From: an uncultured Eubacteriales bacterium
Lineage (GTDB): Bacteria > Bacillota > Clostridia > Peptostreptococcales > Anaerovoracaceae
NCBI GenBank assembly: GCA_902774265.1
Contig: CACYHR010000032.1
Coordinates: forward strand, 1 to 64,000
Reading direction: 5' to 3'
DNA: 64,000 nucleotides
Below the pieces are notes generated by a model. It saw only the letters and a program-made list of their open reading frames with translations, was not told where the DNA came from and searched no databases. The position numbers were made by a program, and so were the translations under genes. Of this stretch, positions 26,860 to 34,675 are shown piece by piece; within the stretch, counting starts at the first letter, position 1, and each line of letters begins with the position of its first letter.

Positions 26860-28059
26860 TCAGTGTTTAAAGTGCTTACCCTGATAGGATCCGCTGCGTC
26901 CGCCGCTCCTGCGCGATGCAGATGACGCCGGGTTTCCTGCTGAAGAGGAGGCGCCGGATGTGCCGGTCTGTGACGATGACGGCGAAGAACTCTCTGCTCC
27001 GTATGCACCTGTTTCTGCAGAATCAGCTGTCTGACTGTAATCTGCAGCTTTGCTCTGAACATCGCCGCTGTAGCTCCTGCCTCCTTTGCGCGCCCTCTTC
27101 TGCGCCTTTGCCGATCTTTTTGCGTTTATCTTGCTGTTAAATATCTCAGCATCATTCTTCCTGACCTTGTCGAACCAGTGTGTTTTTTTGCTGAGAATGA
27201 AGATAATGAGTATATATATACCTTCAATGATAAAGGAGAAGATGACATCCTGTTTCTCAACTTCACCGGATGACGATATCATCCCGAGCATCTCCGTAAG
27301 GAAAATTATCAGGTTATTACCTATATGCATTGCGGATGATGCCTCAATTCCTCTTCCTATCCATGCTGCGAGTCCAAAGCCAATTCCCGATAACAATATC
27401 GAGATTTTGCCGAGATTATTATATGGATGCAGTACCACAAACGGCAGAGCGGCCAGAATTATCGCAACGATCGGTATCCTGAACCAGGAGCCCAGAGTCT
27501 GTGTAAACAACCCGCGGAAAACATATTCTTCGGCAATGCACTGAAGCGGTCCGAATATGAGTATGAGTATAAGCGCGACTCTCGAGAAATTCATATCAGG
27601 AGCACTGTAATCATGCATATAGATATGTCTGCCTACGATCGGGCATGAAATAACGATTATTGCTATTAACTGGCATTTTATGTACAGCCCCATATCCCAG
27701 CCGCCGCGTGATGATGAATATGACGCCCAGGTACGGTCTCTGACTATGGCTCTTGCAAGCATCAGGGCAGGTATCATGACTGAGACAGCTACGAGATTGA
27801 TCAATATACCCGTGATCGAGCTCAGATCCATGGAATCGTAACCGCCCTTTGCCAGTTTTATAAATTCCTCAGTAGATAATCCAAGCTCAATCCTACCCAT
27901 CATACTTCCGCCGACAACTATAAGTATCAGCAGAGCCAGGGTAAAAATCATCATAAGCAGGGTCGTTATGAGCGGCTTGTACCATCTGTATGTGACAAAC
28001 TGCCGCGGGTATGTAATATAGTCATATTGCTTTTTTTCGTCTGCCGGAACGTAATACAT
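26860..28059 (-). CDS. CPBP-family intramembrane metalloprotease
   Basis: 399 residues with about eight hydrophobic segments. The three family motifs are present: AEEYVFRGL (Glu177, Glu178, Arg182), FVVLHPYNN (His211) and HIGNN (His245, Asn249). Related proteins are CAAX proteases, bacteriocin-immunity proteins or regulatory proteases. A tail of about 90 residues rich in Ser, Ala and Gly ends in basic residues and is probably cytoplasmic. An AAGGAG site precedes the ATG. The target is unknown. Confidence 0.87.
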   Translation of the reverse strand: MYYVPADEKKQYDYITYPRQFVTYRWYKPLITTLLMMIFTLALLILIVVGGSMMGRIELGLSTEEFIKLAKGGYDSMDLSSITGILINLVAVSVMIPALMLARAIVRDRTWASYSSSRGGWDMGLYIKCQLIAIIVISCPIVGRHIYMHDYSAPDMNFSRVALILILIFGPLQCIAEEYVFRGLFTQTLGSWFRIPIVAIILAALPFVVLHPYNNLGKISILLSGIGFGLAAWIGRGIEASSAMHIGNNLIIFLTEMLGMISSSGEVEKQDVIFSFIIEGIYILIIFILSKKTHWFDKVRKNDAEIFNSKINAKRSAKAQKRARKGGRSYSGDVQSKAADYSQTADSAETGAYGAESSSPSSSQTGTSGASSSAGNPASSASRRSGGRSGSYQGKHFKH

Positions 28060-28146
28060 ATTCCTTCTCCTTGTAGTTACATATGCTTTACCGGTCTCAT
28101 TCTACTACTTTGCTTCTGCATTTGCAAAAATTGCGCCTTCAGCTGC

Positions 28147-28905
28147 TTACTGAATTGTAAGGCTGCGGATGAATTCTCTGATTGCTTCGAGTACCTCTTC
28201 AAGGTGATAGTTGTAGCAGTGATCATCGCCTTTTATAACGACCAGTCTGCAGTCATTGTATCTCTCAGCCGCTTCAGCTGAGGAGCTGACAGGTATGGCT
28301 TCATCCTCATCTCCGTGTACTATAAGCACTGGCTTTGTAAAGCGGTCTATTGCTCCGCCAATATCAAGCATCTGCGCTGCCCTTATATAATTTCCGCTGA
28401 GTTTCCGTCCCGAGACTTCAAGTTCTTCAGGAATATGGAGCGGATCGAACACGCTTCCCAGCATATTGCCTTCTTTCGCGCCTTTTTCGATGTGTACCGC
28501 AGGAGAAAGAGGCAGTGCAGCCCTGAAATCGTCGGGCTTCATACCCGCGAGCATGACGGTTGTAAGTCCGCCCTGCGAGTGTCCGCAGATGTACAGATCC
28601 GTAACGAAATCAAGTTGCTTCGCATAGTCGGTCACAGTCATAGCCTCATTAAGCCACTTGAACAGATTATGATTACGGAATGCTCCGTCGCTTCCGCCAT
28701 GTCCGTACATTTCCACGCGCAGGCTCGCGATACCGAGCTCGTTGAATGTTTTTGCGACTGCCTTTATATGCGTCTCTTCCATGTGCCCGGTAAATCCGTG
28801 TATGATGATGGCAAGAGGGCATTTATCACCTTCATTCCAGCCCTGCGGCATATCGAGTTTTGAGTGCAGTCTTATTCCGTCATCACTGATGTAGAATTCT
28901 TTCAT
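28147..28905 (-). CDS. Alpha/beta hydrolase, feruloyl/cinnamoyl-esterase-like
   Basis: 252 residues, no signal peptide, so cytoplasmic. Oxyanion motif IIHGFTGH, nucleophile elbow CGHSQGG, acid residue in VHGDEDEAIP and catalytic His in GDDHCY. Segments such as PLHIPEEL and GNYIRAAQML resemble the lid and core of lactobacilli cinnamoyl esterases as I remember them. Plant hydroxycinnamate esters are therefore plausible substrates, but another short ester is possible. An AAAAGGAG site precedes the ATG. Confidence 0.8.
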   Translation of the reverse strand: MKEFYISDDGIRLHSKLDMPQGWNEGDKCPLAIIIHGFTGHMEETHIKAVAKTFNELGIASLRVEMYGHGGSDGAFRNHNLFKWLNEAMTVTDYAKQLDFVTDLYICGHSQGGLTTVMLAGMKPDDFRAALPLSPAVHIEKGAKEGNMLGSVFDPLHIPEELEVSGRKLSGNYIRAAQMLDIGGAIDRFTKPVLIVHGDEDEAIPVSSSAEAAERYNDCRLVVIKGDDHCYNYHLEEVLEAIREFIRSLTIQ

Positions 28906-28955
28906 TTCGCGCTCCTTTTGTGTTTTCCGTTCATTTTACTGATTGATTCTTTCGA

Positions 28956-29133
28956 TTCAACCAGGAGCAAAGCTCCAACAAGCTCGCTTGATTGGAGCGA
29001 GCGACGCCGTCAACAGACACCGGGAGCTTCAGCTCCTGAGAGCATCAGTGGAGTGGGGGATTGTTACCCACCACTGATGGTCGAAAAGTGGAACCCGCCG
29101 CCTAAGAGGCGGGGGACATCCGGTGTCTGTTAT
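28956..29133 (+). repeat. Palindromic dispersed repeat, copy 2 (longest)
   Basis: Positions 28956-29052 are identical to copy 1. Copy 2 then carries about 60 extra bases forming two more hairpins: CATCAGTGG with CCACTGATG, and CCGCCT with AGGCGG. It ends in the shared ACATCCGGTGTCTGTTAT (29116-29133), 4 bp before the glucosidase stop codon. Copy 1 looks like this copy with that segment deleted. The whole 28906-29137 spacer is essentially this element. Confidence 0.85.
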
Positions 29134-29137
29134 TTTT

Positions 29138-30745
29138 TTACTGCAGCACTTTTGCTGCGGCACATTCGTACGCTGCATATGCCCCGTCTGCCGTCTTCCT
29201 TCCGAGGTTTGCAAGAGCAGGTTCTTCGCAGTCGAACGGCAGCTTTATCTGCTGATCTTTTTCAAAATTGCATATAACTGCCCATTTTTCTCCATCCTGA
29301 GTTCTGGTGTATATGAAATGATCATCCTCCGGCTTTGAGATCAGCTCGAACCTTCCGTCTGTGAATGCGTCGTTTTCACCGCGCAGTTTCAGCAGCTGCT
29401 GATAGAACCTGTATACAGATCTCTCCGCAGCAAGATCTGACGCGACGTTTACTTCTGCAGCTCTGGAGTGTTCGATGAGCCACGGCTCAGATGTTGTGAA
29501 TCCGCATTTAGCGCTGCCGTCCCACGCCATCGGGTGACGGGCATTGTCGCGACTTCCGAAATTGACTTTTTCGAGAGCCTCCGCTTCGCTGAGACCTTTT
29601 TCCGTGATCATCTCTCTGTATGCACCGAGGCATTCGACATCATCGAAACAGTCTATATTATCATAGTGCGCAGCAGGCATTCCTATCTCCTGTCCCTGAT
29701 AGATGAACGGTACGCCCTTTAGCAGATATATCATCGCTGCTATGTCCGTCGCCGTCTCATACCTCAGCTCGCGGTCATTGCCGGCGCGCGAAATGAAGGC
29801 AGGCTGATCGTGGTTGTCGGTAAACAGGCTGTAAAGCAGACCGTTTTCGTCCGTCTGCTGCTGCCAGTACACAAGTGTATCTCTGAATGTTCTGAGGCTG
29901 TCCTTTTTCGGAGTGAACTTATCCGCACGGCCGCATTCGAGGTGATCGAACTGGAAGAGTGTGCTGACCTCTCCGCGGTCCTCGCCGCAGTGACGCTTCA
30001 TCTCTTCTATATCCTTTACCACACTTTCACCTACAGTAAACAGGTGCGCCGTGTTGTCCCTTCCGAACATGTCATGAATATATTCATGAAGCCTCGGTCC
30101 GAGTCCTTTCACGCCATTCGCGATATCCTTGGAAATAAGGTCTATTACATCTATGCGGAATCCGTCGATCCCTTTTTCGACCCAGAAATCTATAACGCCC
30201 TGCATCGCTTTGACGACTTCCGGATTGTCCCAGTTCAGATCCGGCTGTCCGACAGCGAACATGTGCAGATAGTACTGGCCGCGCAGCTCATCATACTCCC
30301 AGGCACTGCCTCCGAAGGAAGCCTTCCAGTCATTCGGCTTCTCATCATACCAGTAGTAGAAATCACTGTACGGATTGTCTTTTCCCTTGCGGGATTCCCG
30401 GAACCATTTATGCTCATTCGACGTGTGGTTCGGCACAAGATCGAGTATCAGCTTCATGCCGCGGCTGTGCATTTCTGCGATGAGTTCGTCCATATCGGCC
30501 ATAGTCCCGAATTCGTCCATGATGTCGCAGTAGTCAGCTACGTCGTAGCCGTTATCAGCATTAGGACTTTTGAAGCACGGGCACATCCATATGGCATTGA
30601 TCCCGAGCTCCTGCAGATAATCAAGTTTGCTGATGATACCCTGCAGGTCGCCGATACCGTCGCCGTTGGAATCCATGAAGCTGCGGGGATATATCTGATA
30701 TATGTTCATTCGGGTGAAATCGCGGTATTTTTTACATAACTGCAT
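29138..30745 (-). CDS. GH13 alpha-glucosidase (oligo-1,6-glucosidase-like)
   Basis: Cytoplasmic hydrolase of short alpha-glucosides such as isomaltose or trehalose phosphate. 535 residues: region I LDLVPNHTS, nucleophile Asp in GFRIDVIDL, acid Glu in TVGESV, and the transition-state Asp in FTDNHDQPAF. I start at MQLCKKYRDF because GGAGG lies 9 bp before it; the longer frame would overlap the upstream gene. No sugar transporter or regulator is adjacent. It is the last gene of the run that begins with the nitrogenase-like genes, 40 bp after it. Confidence 0.93.
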   Translation of the reverse strand: MQLCKKYRDFTRMNIYQIYPRSFMDSNGDGIGDLQGIISKLDYLQELGINAIWMCPCFKSPNADNGYDVADYCDIMDEFGTMADMDELIAEMHSRGMKLILDLVPNHTSNEHKWFRESRKGKDNPYSDFYYWYDEKPNDWKASFGGSAWEYDELRGQYYLHMFAVGQPDLNWDNPEVVKAMQGVIDFWVEKGIDGFRIDVIDLISKDIANGVKGLGPRLHEYIHDMFGRDNTAHLFTVGESVVKDIEEMKRHCGEDRGEVSTLFQFDHLECGRADKFTPKKDSLRTFRDTLVYWQQQTDENGLLYSLFTDNHDQPAFISRAGNDRELRYETATDIAAMIYLLKGVPFIYQGQEIGMPAAHYDNIDCFDDVECLGAYREMITEKGLSEAEALEKVNFGSRDNARHPMAWDGSAKCGFTTSEPWLIEHSRAAEVNVASDLAAERSVYRFYQQLLKLRGENDAFTDGRFELISKPEDDHFIYTRTQDGEKWAVICNFEKDQQIKLPFDCEEPALANLGRKTADGAYAAYECAAAKVLQ

Positions 30746-30785
30746 GCTGTCTGTACCTCCGTGAATGATTTTTCGTGAATTATTC

Positions 30786-31997
30786 TTATCCGATCTGCTC
30801 AAGTATGATTTCCGGATGTGCTATCAGGTCATGTATATCGTTTCTGTAGATGCGCCCGGAAAAAGCTTCGCTCGGAAGAGATATGAATCTGGCTTTTTCA
30901 GGACATACAGGCTGATACATCGGATCTGCGATTATGTATGATGCTTCTTCGAGCTCCGGAATGATATCATCCTCGTCCGGCGCTATGACATCCCAGGGTC
31001 TCAGGATAAATTCGGGACATTCCGTGGCGCAGAGCACCTTTGTCTTGTGGCCGGTCTCGAATCTGATGGCGTTAGCGAGCGAGAAATTCGTGATACCTTC
31101 GCCAATCAGTACAACCATCTCCTCCTTGTGAACAGGATCCAGATCATTTGGATGTATCCTGATGCTCCGGAGTCCCTGCATATCGTCCTCCCTGCCGCTG
31201 ACCCGCATCGATCTGTATACTTCGGCGGATCTTACCATCGCATCCGAAAGATACCCGCTCTGCTTTGGCCCGATCGGAAGCCCTATTACTGCAGGTATGC
31301 CGAATTTGTTATACAGTACTCTGCCTGCACCGAGTCCCGCCGCAGATACAATGAGATTTACATCGGCAATGCCGGCACATGCCAGCTCATCGAGACTGCA
31401 GCCCATTGACCATTTTGAAACGACTTCAAAATCATTTTCTTTCAGCCATTTTACGAGTGAACGGTCAGTTCCGTTTATCGAAAAATCCAGAGGAGTCAGG
31501 CCGAGGATATTTACCCTGATACGGCTCCCCTGAACGACCGGTACCTCCGGCGGTCTCACAAAACGCTCTGCGATCCCGGCAAGCGCCATTGAAGCTCCGT
31601 GTATGTATGTATTCATACCCGTTGTCGGAAACCCGAATGCCGGTATGCCCGTTCTCTGTTCGATAAGCGATGCCGCCGCCTCATAATCGAAGCCCGTCAT
31701 TGCCGGTATCGGCGTCCCTGCAACTGCTATAAAGCGCGGCTGCAGTTCCTTTGCCGCCTCTTCTATATCAGCTATCAGCTTCTCGTCGTCTCCCATGATA
31801 GCTTCCATTTCACTGAGTCCCGAAATATATATCATACTGTCCATATCGTACCAGCGCGGTTCATCATGGGTCGTATAGGTTGAATTACAGCCGGATGCGT
31901 CATGCATAACTGTCATGCCCCCGAGTTCATAGAGCGCAGAGCAGACTCCCATCACATCGGCTGAATATGTAGAAATAATTCTTGCTGTCTGTTTCAT
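30786..31997 (-). CDS. Nitrogenase component 1-like protein (subunit B)
   Basis: 403 residues, NifD/K/E/N-like fold by motif: VMGVCSALYELGGMTVMHDA with Cys19, then SGCNSTYTT with Cys37, and later SEMEAIMGDDEKLIADI. A third Cys expected near residue 93 in true NifD/K is absent (AVAGTPIPAM). Two further Cys occur in MGCSLDELACAG. I start at MKQTARIIS, where AGGTGAT lies just upstream; a longer frame overlaps the preceding gene. It should pair with the next protein. Not assignable to nitrogenase, protochlorophyllide reductase, CfbD or MarDK by reading. Confidence 0.75.
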   Translation of the reverse strand: MKQTARIISTYSADVMGVCSALYELGGMTVMHDASGCNSTYTTHDEPRWYDMDSMIYISGLSEMEAIMGDDEKLIADIEEAAKELQPRFIAVAGTPIPAMTGFDYEAAASLIEQRTGIPAFGFPTTGMNTYIHGASMALAGIAERFVRPPEVPVVQGSRIRVNILGLTPLDFSINGTDRSLVKWLKENDFEVVSKWSMGCSLDELACAGIADVNLIVSAAGLGAGRVLYNKFGIPAVIGLPIGPKQSGYLSDAMVRSAEVYRSMRVSGREDDMQGLRSIRIHPNDLDPVHKEEMVVLIGEGITNFSLANAIRFETGHKTKVLCATECPEFILRPWDVIAPDEDDIIPELEEASYIIADPMYQPVCPEKARFISLPSEAFSGRIYRNDIHDLIAHPEIILEQIG

Positions 31998-32025
31998 CTG
32001 ATCACCTGATTGTCCGATAATGAGT

Positions 32026-33444
32026 TTAACGGATGCAGACTTCGCATCCAAGGCCTTTGATCTGTATCAGATCACGCACAGGTTTTTTGTGCAGAAATGC
32101 ATCCCGCATCAGTCCGAGTGTTCCTGTGATAGCTTCATATCCGTTCATGCCGCCGCCCTCTACTATATTCACGAAATTTTCGGTGTTTTCAAAATAGGCG
32201 GCTTTCTGACCTATCGCAAGCATCTGCGGTCTGCAGTGATTCTGTGTGCAGTCTGCGGCAGCATGCGCGAAGCGCATTGCTGCATGAACAGTAGGGCGCA
32301 GCATCAGATCCGGATAATTCTGCTGCAGATAATCAAAGTCCGGCTTGTCCCTTGCCGGTATGCTGTCAAGATAGACTCTGCTGACATTGAATCCTTTATC
32401 AAGCAGCATTCTCGCCAGGCTGAGCGGTCTCGGACAGTATGTATAATCAATTGCTATAGGCGTATCGCCTATAAGGCTGAGTGTTTCTTCAAACGCTTCA
32501 GTGCAGGCTGACCGTCCCTCACTTATTATGCTGTCAACGACAGATTCAAGCTCGGCAAGGTAATAAGAATCTGCGGCTTTGGCAGGCTCGCAGTTTGCTG
32601 CCAGGATTTGTGAGAGTTGTTTAAGTCCCTCATCTATCTCATCCGGGTCGAAGCTGAAAGGCAGGTGGAAGTGGACGGCTTCCAGCCTTTCTGCAAGCAT
32701 ATCGGCGCCGGGTACGGCATCGGGATAATTGGATATGAATACTGTACTTTCGGCCATCTGCTGGTATTCTTCGTATGTTTTGCAGGATGTTATCTCACGG
32801 GTTTTGAGGGCGGCGCCCGCGAGGAGCTTTTTGAGGTCGCTGTCCTCGCGCGTCGGCAGGTCGCTGCCGACGATGGCGACCGCGGAGCGGTCGGCCGGGC
32901 GCCGCTTTAACAGCATGTACAGCCTTGATCTCATAAGCTGATCCGGTGTAAGCCCGCTCTTTCTCATGATCGGATTCATATAGCAGTCTGCAAAATCTAT
33001 ATCAGGAAATCTTTCCCTAAGTTTCGAATATATCATGTCGAGATCAACTCCGGTAAAATGATGCACACAGCTTGTATGCACCAGTACAGCCGGCGGTCTT
33101 GCAGGCAGTTTATTGATTATATCCGTTACGCCGTCAACGACCAGATCCTCCATATCGCCGTCAAGAAGATTGTTTTCTCTGACAGCCACGGTCGAAAATC
33201 TGTCCGAAGCACCCATTTCGGCTGCCGTGAGAACTACGCCTCTGATGCAGCCGGCAGCACACACATATATCTCATGCGCCTCCGGGATAAGCATCCCGGT
33301 ATGAACTATATTCCATGTCCCCCTTGCAGGAGAAGAATACTCAAGTCCCGATCTGAACGGAGCAGGAAAATCCGCTTCTGCAATCCTTACTCCCGGAATC
33401 ACTATTTCCCTGTTGTTTTTCCCGAAATCTATTTTTTTTAACAT
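32026..33444 (-). CDS. Nitrogenase component 1-like protein (subunit A)
   Basis: 472 residues. Candidate cluster ligands are Cys62 and Cys66 (VCAAGC), Cys126 (VHTSCVHHF) and Cys154. The segment TGVDLDMIYSKLRERFPDIDF resembles the binding face of NifD/K-like proteins. There is no sign of the FeMo-cofactor ligands of real NifD. It lies between the NifH-like gene (62 bp upstream) and subunit B (28 bp downstream), as a three-gene reductase unit. The substrate is unknown. Confidence 0.72.
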   Translation of the reverse strand: MLKKIDFGKNNREIVIPGVRIAEADFPAPFRSGLEYSSPARGTWNIVHTGMLIPEAHEIYVCAAGCIRGVVLTAAEMGASDRFSTVAVRENNLLDGDMEDLVVDGVTDIINKLPARPPAVLVHTSCVHHFTGVDLDMIYSKLRERFPDIDFADCYMNPIMRKSGLTPDQLMRSRLYMLLKRRPADRSAVAIVGSDLPTREDSDLKKLLAGAALKTREITSCKTYEEYQQMAESTVFISNYPDAVPGADMLAERLEAVHFHLPFSFDPDEIDEGLKQLSQILAANCEPAKAADSYYLAELESVVDSIISEGRSACTEAFEETLSLIGDTPIAIDYTYCPRPLSLARMLLDKGFNVSRVYLDSIPARDKPDFDYLQQNYPDLMLRPTVHAAMRFAHAAADCTQNHCRPQMLAIGQKAAYFENTENFVNIVEGGGMNGYEAITGTLGLMRDAFLHKKPVRDLIQIKGLGCEVCIR

Positions 33445-33506
33445 TTACAGATCAATCCTTCTTTTCCAATATATATCAATACTGCTACTGATCATCCGGC
33501 TTGCTG

Positions 33507-34265
33507 CTATTCCAGACCGCAGTTCTCAAGAAGCTTCTTTGCCAGCAGTCTGTATTCAGCTGCCATTTCGCTGTCCGGGAATGCCTCAACTACGGTTTTA
33601 CCGAGATCTTCCGCATCTGTGACCGTATCGCTGCGGCTCAGCTCTCCTATGATCTCTGAACCTATATCCGATGCCAGTTCCGCTACTTTGGCATCCTCAT
33701 CCCTTACATTTCTGTGATTCAGAATTATGCCGCCAAGCTGCGCATATCCTCTCTCCTTGAATCTGTCGATCGCAACAGCGATATTCGCGGCAGCATGAAT
33801 AGCCATGTTTTCGCCCGAAGTGATTATAAATACCTTATCTGCATAGCCGCCGCGCATCGGCATGGAAAATCCGCCGCAGACAACATCACCCAGGACATCA
33901 TATATGACCACATCAGGACTGAATCTTTTATAAGCGCCTTTTTCCTTAAGCTTTTCAAGCGCCGCTATGATGCCTCTTCCGGCACATCCGAGTCCCGGTG
34001 CAGGTCCACCAGCCTCAACGCATACAACACCGCCGTATCCTATGCGCACCATCTCATCGAGCGTAAAATCATTTTTGTGTTCGCGTACCAGGTCGAGCAC
34101 AGTCTGCATTTCTCCGCCGCCATGCAGGCTTGACGTGGAATCAGCCTTAGGATCGCAGCCGATCTGCATGACCTTATACCCCGTATCCGCAAGCGCAGCC
34201 GCGACATTGGATACAGTTGTCGATTTGCCGATCCCGCCCTTACCATATACTGCAAGTTTGATCAT
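33507..34265 (-). CDS. NifH-like ATP-dependent reductase component
   Basis: 252 residues, homologous to the nitrogenase iron protein, which passes low-potential electrons to its partner at the cost of ATP. P-loop GKGGIGKSTT (8-17), switch DPKADST (38-44), and the two [4Fe-4S]-bridging Cys of the homodimer at about 94 (GLGCAGRG) and 130 (DVVCGGFSMPMR). An AGGAGG site precedes the ATG. The family includes NifH, BchL, BchX, CfbC and MarH; the partner genes next to it do not look like a nitrogen-fixing enzyme. Confidence 0.9.
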   Translation of the reverse strand: MIKLAVYGKGGIGKSTTVSNVAAALADTGYKVMQIGCDPKADSTSSLHGGGEMQTVLDLVREHKNDFTLDEMVRIGYGGVVCVEAGGPAPGLGCAGRGIIAALEKLKEKGAYKRFSPDVVIYDVLGDVVCGGFSMPMRGGYADKVFIITSGENMAIHAAANIAVAIDRFKERGYAQLGGIILNHRNVRDEDAKVAELASDIGSEIIGELSRSDTVTDAEDLGKTVVEAFPDSEMAAEYRLLAKKLLENCGLE

Positions 34266-34297
34266 TTAAATAAACCTCCTGAAAACAATCGATACTC

Positions 34298-34333
34298 AAA
34301 CAAAATCCCCGCTCCCCTGTTCAGAGAGCGAGG
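34298..34333 (-). terminator. Possible attenuator hairpin before the NifH-like gene
   Basis: On the minus strand CCTCGCTC and GAGCGGGG form an 8-bp stem followed by ATTTTGTTTG, about 35 bp before the NifH-like ATG. A second hairpin (ATCCGCA/TGCGGAT, 34378-34394) lies upstream. It could reduce read-through from the regulator and pilus genes, or respond to a signal. Confidence 0.45.
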
Positions 34334-34429
34334 AAAGGTATGGACAAAAGGCCTCGCACATCTTACTTCAGCTTCAGATCCGCAATATGCGGATTTTCGG
34401 CTTCAGGGGATGCTGTCTGTTTTGAGATA

Positions 34430-34675
34430 TCACGATTTGGCATATGTCACTTTGGCAGCGATGCCATCAAGTCGTCCCAGTGCGCCGGACAGCGAATTTA
34501 TCCTGTCCATAGGCGCATCGATAGCAATGCTAATAATGTTCAGATTCTTCTTTCTATAAGGAACTCCCATACGTCCGAGGATATAGTCGGAGTACTCATG
34601 TAGAAGGTCGTTAAGCACATCTATCGGGCCGTCTTTTGTGACAATGATACTTATCACAGCGACTCTTGTATCCAT
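34430..34675 (-). CDS. TM1266-family putative regulator (ACT-like), usually hydrogenase-linked
   Basis: 81 residues. DTRVAVISIIVTKDG, LLHEYSDYILGRMGVPYR and ISIAIDAPMDRINSLSGALG match the small ferredoxin-like family annotated as iron-only hydrogenase system regulator. No hydrogenase or maturase gene is in this window; here the protein precedes the NifH-like gene. I start at MDTRVAV because AAAAAGGAG stands 8 bp before it. The first 65 bp overlap the end of the upstream surface-protein frame. Confidence 0.85.
   Translation of the reverse strand: MDTRVAVISIIVTKDGPIDVLNDLLHEYSDYILGRMGVPYRKKNLNIISIAIDAPMDRINSLSGALGRLDGIAAKVTYAKS

Noticed and set aside
30786..34265. A nitrogen-fixation operon
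   Set aside because: NifH-like and NifD/K-like genes are present, but the component 1 subunits lack recognisable FeMo-cofactor ligands and no nifB, nifE, nifN or regulatory nif gene is nearby.
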